Both the position numbers and the translations under genes were made by a program. From Ptiloglossa arizonensis (Eukaryota; Arthropoda; Insecta; Hymenoptera; Colletidae): 64,000 nt of DNA. The stretch covers positions 744,001 through 808,000 of the forward strand of contig NC_135056.1 of the NCBI RefSeq assembly GCF_051014685.1, written 5' to 3'. Below the pieces are notes generated by a model that had not been told where the DNA came from, searched no databases, and was given only the letters and a program-made list of their open reading frames with translations. Each line of letters starts with the position of its first letter. Positions within the stretch are counted from its first letter, which is position 1. Below are positions 58,901 through 64,000 of the stretch, in pieces.

Positions 58901-61900
58901 AAAGAAACGGAGAATCGGAGTAATAAATGGAGAAACGAAGAAATAAACCGAGAAACGGTGAAACGAACAAAGAAACGGAGAAACGAAGAAAGAAACGGAG
59001 AAACGAAGGAAGAAACGGAGAAACGAAGAAAGTAACTGAGTAACGAAGAAAGAAACGAAGAAAGAAACGGAGAATCGGAGAAATAAATGGAGAAACGAAG
59101 AAATAAACGGAGAAACGAAGAAAGAAACGGAGAAACGGACAAAGAAACGCAGAAACGAAGAATGAAACGGAGAAACGAAGAAATAAACGGAGAAATGAAG
59201 AAAGAAACGGAGAAACAAAGAAAGAAACGGGGAAACGAACAAAGAAACGGAGAAACGGAGAAAGAAACGGAGAAACGAAGGAAGAAACGGAGAAACGAAG
59301 AAAGAAACGGAGTAACGAAGAAAGAAACGAAGAAACGAAGAAACGAAGAAAGAAACGAAGAAACGAAGAAACGAAGAAAGAAACGGAGAAACGGAGTAAT
59401 AAATGGAGAAACGAAGAAATAAACCGAGAAACGGAGAAACGAACAAAGAAACGGAGAAACGAAGAAAGAAACAGAGAAACGGACAAAGAAACGGAGAAAC
59501 GAACAAAGAAACGGAGAAACGAAGAAAGAAACGGAGAAACGGAGAAATAAATGGAGAAACGAAGAAATAAACGGAGAAACGAAGAAAGAAACGGAGAAAC
59601 GAAGAAATAAACGCAGAAACGAAGAAAGAAACGGAGAAACGAAAAAAGAAACGGAGATACGAACAAAGAAACGGAGAAACGAAGAAAGAAACGGGGAAAC
59701 GAAGAAAGAAACGGAGTAACGAAGAATGAAACGAAAAAACGAAGAATGAAACGGAGAAACGAAGAATGAAACGGAGAAACGAAGAAAGAATCGGAGAAAT
59801 AAATGGAGAAACGAAGATATAAACGGAGAAAGGAAGAAAGAAACGATGAAAGAAGCGGAGAAACGGAGAAACGAAGAAAGAAACGGAGAAACGGAGAAAT
59901 AAATGGAGAAACGAAGAAATAAACGGAGAAACGAAGAAAGAAATGGAGAAACGAAGAAAGAAACGGCGAAACGGAGAAATAAATGGAGAAACGAAGAAAG
60001 AAACGGAGTAACGAAGATAGAAACGAAGAAACGAAGAAAGGAACGGGGAATCGGAGAAATAATTGGAGAAACGAAGAAATAAACGGAGAAACGAAGAAAG
60101 AAACGGAGAAACGAAGAAAGAAACGGGGAAACGAACAAAGAAACGGAGAAACGAACAAAGAAACGGAAAAACGAAGAATGAAACGGGGAAACGAAGAAAG
60201 AAACGGAGAAATAAATGGAGAAGCGAAGAAAGAAACGGAGAAACGAAGAAAGAAACGGAGAAACGAAAAGATAAACCGAGAAACGGAGAAAGAAACGTAG
60301 AAACGAACAAAGAAACGGAGAAACGAAGAAAGAAACAGAGAAACGAAGAAAGAAACGGAGAAACAAAGAAAGAAACGGCGAAACGAACAAAGAAACCGAG
60401 AAACGAAGAAAGAAACGAAGAAACTAAGAAAGAAACGGAGAAATAAATGGAGAAACGAAGATATAAACGGAGAAAGGAAGAAAGAAACGATGAAAGAAAC
60501 GGAGAAACGAAGAAAGAAACGGAGAAACGAAGAAAGAAACGGAGAAACGGAGAAATAAATGGAGAAACGAAGAAATAAACGGAGAAACGAAGAAAGAAAT
60601 GGAGAAACGAAGAAAGAAACGGGGAAACGAAGAAAGAAACGGAGTAACGAAGAAAGAAACGAAGAAACGAAGAAAGAAACGGAGAATCGGAGAAATAAAT
60701 GGAGAAACGAAGAAATAAACGGAGAAACGAAGAAAGAAACGGAGAAACGAAGAAAGAAACGGAGTAACGAAGAAAGAAACGAAGAAACGAAGAAACGAAG
60801 AAAGAAACGGAGAAACGGAGTAATAAATGGAGAAACGAAGAAATAAACCGAGAAACGGAGAAACGAACAAAGAAACGGAGAAACGAAGAAAGAAACAGAG
60901 AAACGGACAAAGAAACGGAGAAACGAACAAAGAAACGGAGAAACGAAGAAAGAAACGGAGAAACGGAGAAATAAATGGAGAAACGAAGAAATAAACGGAG
61001 AAACGAAGAAAGAAACGGAGAAACGAAGAAATAAACGCAGAAACGAAGAAAGAAACGGAGAAACGAAAAAAGAAACGGAGATACGAAGAATGAAACGGGG
61101 AAACGGACAAAGAAACGGAGAAACGAAGAAAGAAACGGAGAAACGGAGAAATAATAGGAGAAACGAAGAAATAAACGGAGAAACGAAGAAATAAACGGAG
61201 AAACGAAGAAAGAAACAGAGAAACGAAGGAAGAAACGGAGAAACGAAGAAAGAAACGGAGATACGAAGAAAGAAACGGGGAAACGAACAAAGAAACGGAG
61301 AAACGAAGAAAGAAACGGAGAAACGGAGAAATAATTGGAGAAACGAAGAAATAAACCGAGAAACGGAGAAAGAAACGGAGAACGAACAAAGAAACGGAGA
61401 AACGAAGATAGAAACGGAGAAACGAACAAAGAAACGGAGAAACGAACAAAGAAGCGGAGAAACGAACAAAGAAACGGAGAAACGAACAAAGAAACGGTGA
61501 AACGGAGAAATAAGTGGAGAAACGAAGAAATAAACGGAGAAACAAAGTAAGAAACGGAGAAACGAAGAAAGAAACGGAGTAACGAAGAAAGAAACGAAGA
61601 AACGAAGAAAGACACGGGGAATCGGAGAAATAAATGGAGAAACGAAGAGATAAACCGAGAAACGGAGAAAGAAACGTAGAAACGAACAAAGAAACGGAGA
61701 AACGAAGAAAGAAACGAAGAAACAAAGAAAGAAACGGCGAAACGAACAAAGAAACGGAGAAACGAAGAAAGAAACGCAGAAACGAAGAATGAAACGGAGA
61801 AACGAAGAAATAAATGGAGAAACGAAGATATAAACGGAGAAAGGAAGAATGAAACGATGAAAGAAACGGAGAAACGAAGAAAGAAACGGAGTAACGAAGA

Positions 61901-62815
61901 AAGAAACGAAGAAACGAAGAAAGAAACGGAGAATCGGAGAAATAAATGGAGAAACGGAGAAATAAACGGAGAAACGAAGAAAGAAACGGAGAAACCAAGA
62001 AAGAAACGGAGAAACGAAGAAAGAAACGGAGTAACGAAGAAAGAAGCGAAGAAAGAAACGGCGAATCGGAGAAATAAATGGAGAAACGAAGAAATAAACG
62101 GAGAAACGAAGAAAGAAACGGAGAAACGAAGGAAGAAACGGAGAAACGAAGAAAGAAACGGAGAATCGGAGAAATAAATGGAGAAACGAAGAACTAAACC
62201 GAGAAACGGAGAAAGAAACGGAGAAACGAACAAAGAAACGGAGAAACGAAGAAAGAAACGGAGAAACGAAGGAAGAAACGGAGAAACGAAGAAAGAAACG
62301 GAGTAACGAAGAAAGAAACGAAGAAACGAAGAAACGAAGAAAGAAACGGAGAATCGGAGTAATAAATGGAGAAACGAAGAAATAAACCGAGAAACGGAGA
62401 AACGAACAAAGAAACGGAGAAACGAAGAAAGAAACGGAGAAACGAAGGAAGAAACGGAGAAACGAAGAAAGTAACGGAGTAACGAAGAAAGAAACGAAGA
62501 AAGAAACGGAGAATCGGAGAAATAAATGGAGAAACGAAGAAATAAACGGAGAAACGAAGAAAGAAACGGAGAAACGGACAAAGAAACGCAGAAACGAAGA
62601 ATGAAACGGAGAAACGAAGAAATAAACGGAGAAATGAAGAAAGAAACGGAGAAACAAAGAAAGAAACGGGGAAACGAACAAAGAAACGGAGAAACGGAGA
62701 AAGAAACGGAGAAACGAAGGAAGAAACGGAGAAACGAAGAAAGAAACGGAGTAACGAAGAAAGAAACGAAGAAACGAAGAAACGAAGAAAGAAACGGAGA
62801 ATCGGAGTAGTAAAT
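55938..62815 (+). repeat. 3439-bp higher-order repeat, two tandem copies
   Basis: About 55.94-59.37 kb is followed directly by a near-identical copy at about 59.38-62.81 kb. Marker pairs at constant offset 3439 include GGAGTAATAAATGG after an 8-bp unit, the ATAATAGGAG unit, the GGAGAACGAACAAAG frame break at about 57940/61380, AACCAAGAAAG and GAACTAAACC. The last part of the block also occurs at about 51.55-52.8 kb (offsets 6607 and 10046). About 55.2-55.87 kb is related to about 56.4-57.04 kb at offset 1172. This is the largest higher-order unit in the window. Confidence 0.9.
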
Positions 62816-64000
62816 GGAGAAACGAAGAAATAAACCGAGAAACGGAGAAACGAACAAAGAAACGGAGAAACGAACAAAGAAACGGAGAAACGAACAAAGA
62901 AACGGAGAAACGAAGAAATAAACGGAGAAACGAGCAAAGAAACGGAGAAACGAAGAAAGAAACGGAGAAACGAAGAAAGAAACGGAGTAACGAAGAAAGA
63001 AACGAAGAAACGAAGAAAGAATCGGAGAATCGGAGTAATAAATGGAGAAACGAAGAAATAGACCGAGAAACGGAGAAACGAACAAAGAAACGGAGAAACG
63101 AAGAAAGAAACGGAGAAACAAACAAAGAAACGGAGAAATAAATGGAGAAACGAAGATATAAAGGGAGAAAGGAAGAAAGAAACGATGAAAGAAACGGAGA
63201 AACGAAGAAAGAAACGGAGAAACGAAGAAAGAAACGGAGAAACGAAGAAAGAAACGGAGAAACGAAGAATGAAACGGAGAAACGAAGAAAGAAACGGAGA
63301 AACGAAGAAAGAAGCGGAGTAACGAAGAAAGAAACGAAGAAACGAAGAAAGAAACGGAGAAATGAACAAAGAAACGGAGAAACGAAGAAAGAAACGGAGA
63401 AACGGAGAAATAAATGGAGAAACGAAGAAATAAATAGTGAAACGAAGAAAGAAACGGAGAAACGAAGAAATAAACGCAGAAACGAAGAAAGAGACGGAGA
63501 AACGAACAAAGAAACGGAGATACGAAGAAAGAAACGGGGAAACGAACAAAGAAACGGAGAAACGAAGAAAGAAACGGAGAAACGGAGAAATAAATGGAGA
63601 AACGAAGAAAGAAACGGAGAAACGAGCAAAGAAACGGAGAAACGAAGAAAGAAACGGAGAAACGGAGTAGTAAATGGAGAAACGAAGATATAAACGGAGA
63701 AAGGAAGAAAGAAACGATGAAAGAAACGGAGAAACGGAGAAATAAGTGGAGAAACGGATATATAAATGGAGAAACGAAGAAATAAAAGGAGAAGCGAACA
63801 AAGAAACGGAGAAACGAAGAAAGAAACGGAGAAATAAATGGAGAAACGAAGAAATAAACGGAGAAACGAACAAAGAAACGGAGAAACGAAGAAGGAAACG
63901 GAGAAACGGAGAAATAAATGGAGAAACGAAGAAATAAACGCAGAAACAAAGAAAGAAACGGAGAATCGGAGAAATAAATTGAGAAACGAAGAAATAAACC

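Larger units (their letters stand above)
40664..64000 (+). repeat. Short-satellite array, purine-rich on +, right arm of core B, open at window end
   Basis: More than 23 kb of the 20-bp unit, with the same variant classes as 18951-26242. The first bases are 8-bp units (GAAACGGA), then GAAACGAAGGAAGAAACGG, the same core-proximal order that is seen reading outward from the left end of core A. CpG dinucleotides recur at alternating 8- and 12-base steps. Minus-strand open frames here reach nearly 6000 codons (40587-58559, 42895-60390) and encode a 20-residue repeat rich in F, S, V, L and R. They overlap one another in different frames, start at arbitrary ATGs and are repeat artefacts. Confidence 0.97.

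Overview
This 64 kb window holds no protein-coding, rRNA or tRNA gene that I can support. It is eukaryotic satellite heterochromatin, most likely from an insect. The reasons are a nucleosome-length 175-bp satellite in long tandem array, very long short-period satellite arrays, AT-rich unique islands and no compact gene organisation. A hymenopteran source is only a guess, from the style of the AT-rich cores, which carry ATAGATGGC-type motifs and a TTTTCACCCCTTAAG-like stretch.

Layout. (1) 1-16422: about 94 head-to-tail monomers of a 175-bp satellite, carrying multi-monomer higher-order duplications. The last monomer is the most diverged and is cut abruptly. (2) 16423-17319: a pyrimidine-rich short satellite, the complement of the 20-bp unit GAAACGGAGAAACGAAGAAA. 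(3) 17320-18950: an AT-rich core (core A, 1631 bp) with terminal inverted repeats of about 215 bp. (4) 18951-26242: the same short satellite on the opposite strand (purine-rich on +). (5) 26242/26243: a spacerless palindromic pivot where the array flips back. (6) 26243-38400: pyrimidine-rich array. (7) 38401-40663: core B (2263 bp), a near-identical copy of core A in opposite orientation, with about 632 bp more. (8) 40664-64000: purine-rich array, running off the window.

The main inference is that each core plus its two arms forms one giant inverted repeat. The satellite always reads pyrimidine-rich on the left of a core and purine-rich on the right, and the core ends run in phase into GAAACGG. 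This is the layout of a foldback-type element (inverted repeats made of short tandem repeats around a small core), here with arms of 0.9 to more than 23 kb. Two such units lie side by side, meeting at the palindrome at 26242/26243. No transposase is visible, so any mobility would be non-autonomous, or the unit may be a purely recombination-driven satellite.

The pyrimidine-rich strand is open in all frames for thousands of codons (for example 40587-58559 and 42895-60390 on the minus strand). These frames are artefacts of a repeat whose pyrimidine-rich strand almost never forms a stop codon. They are not annotated as genes.
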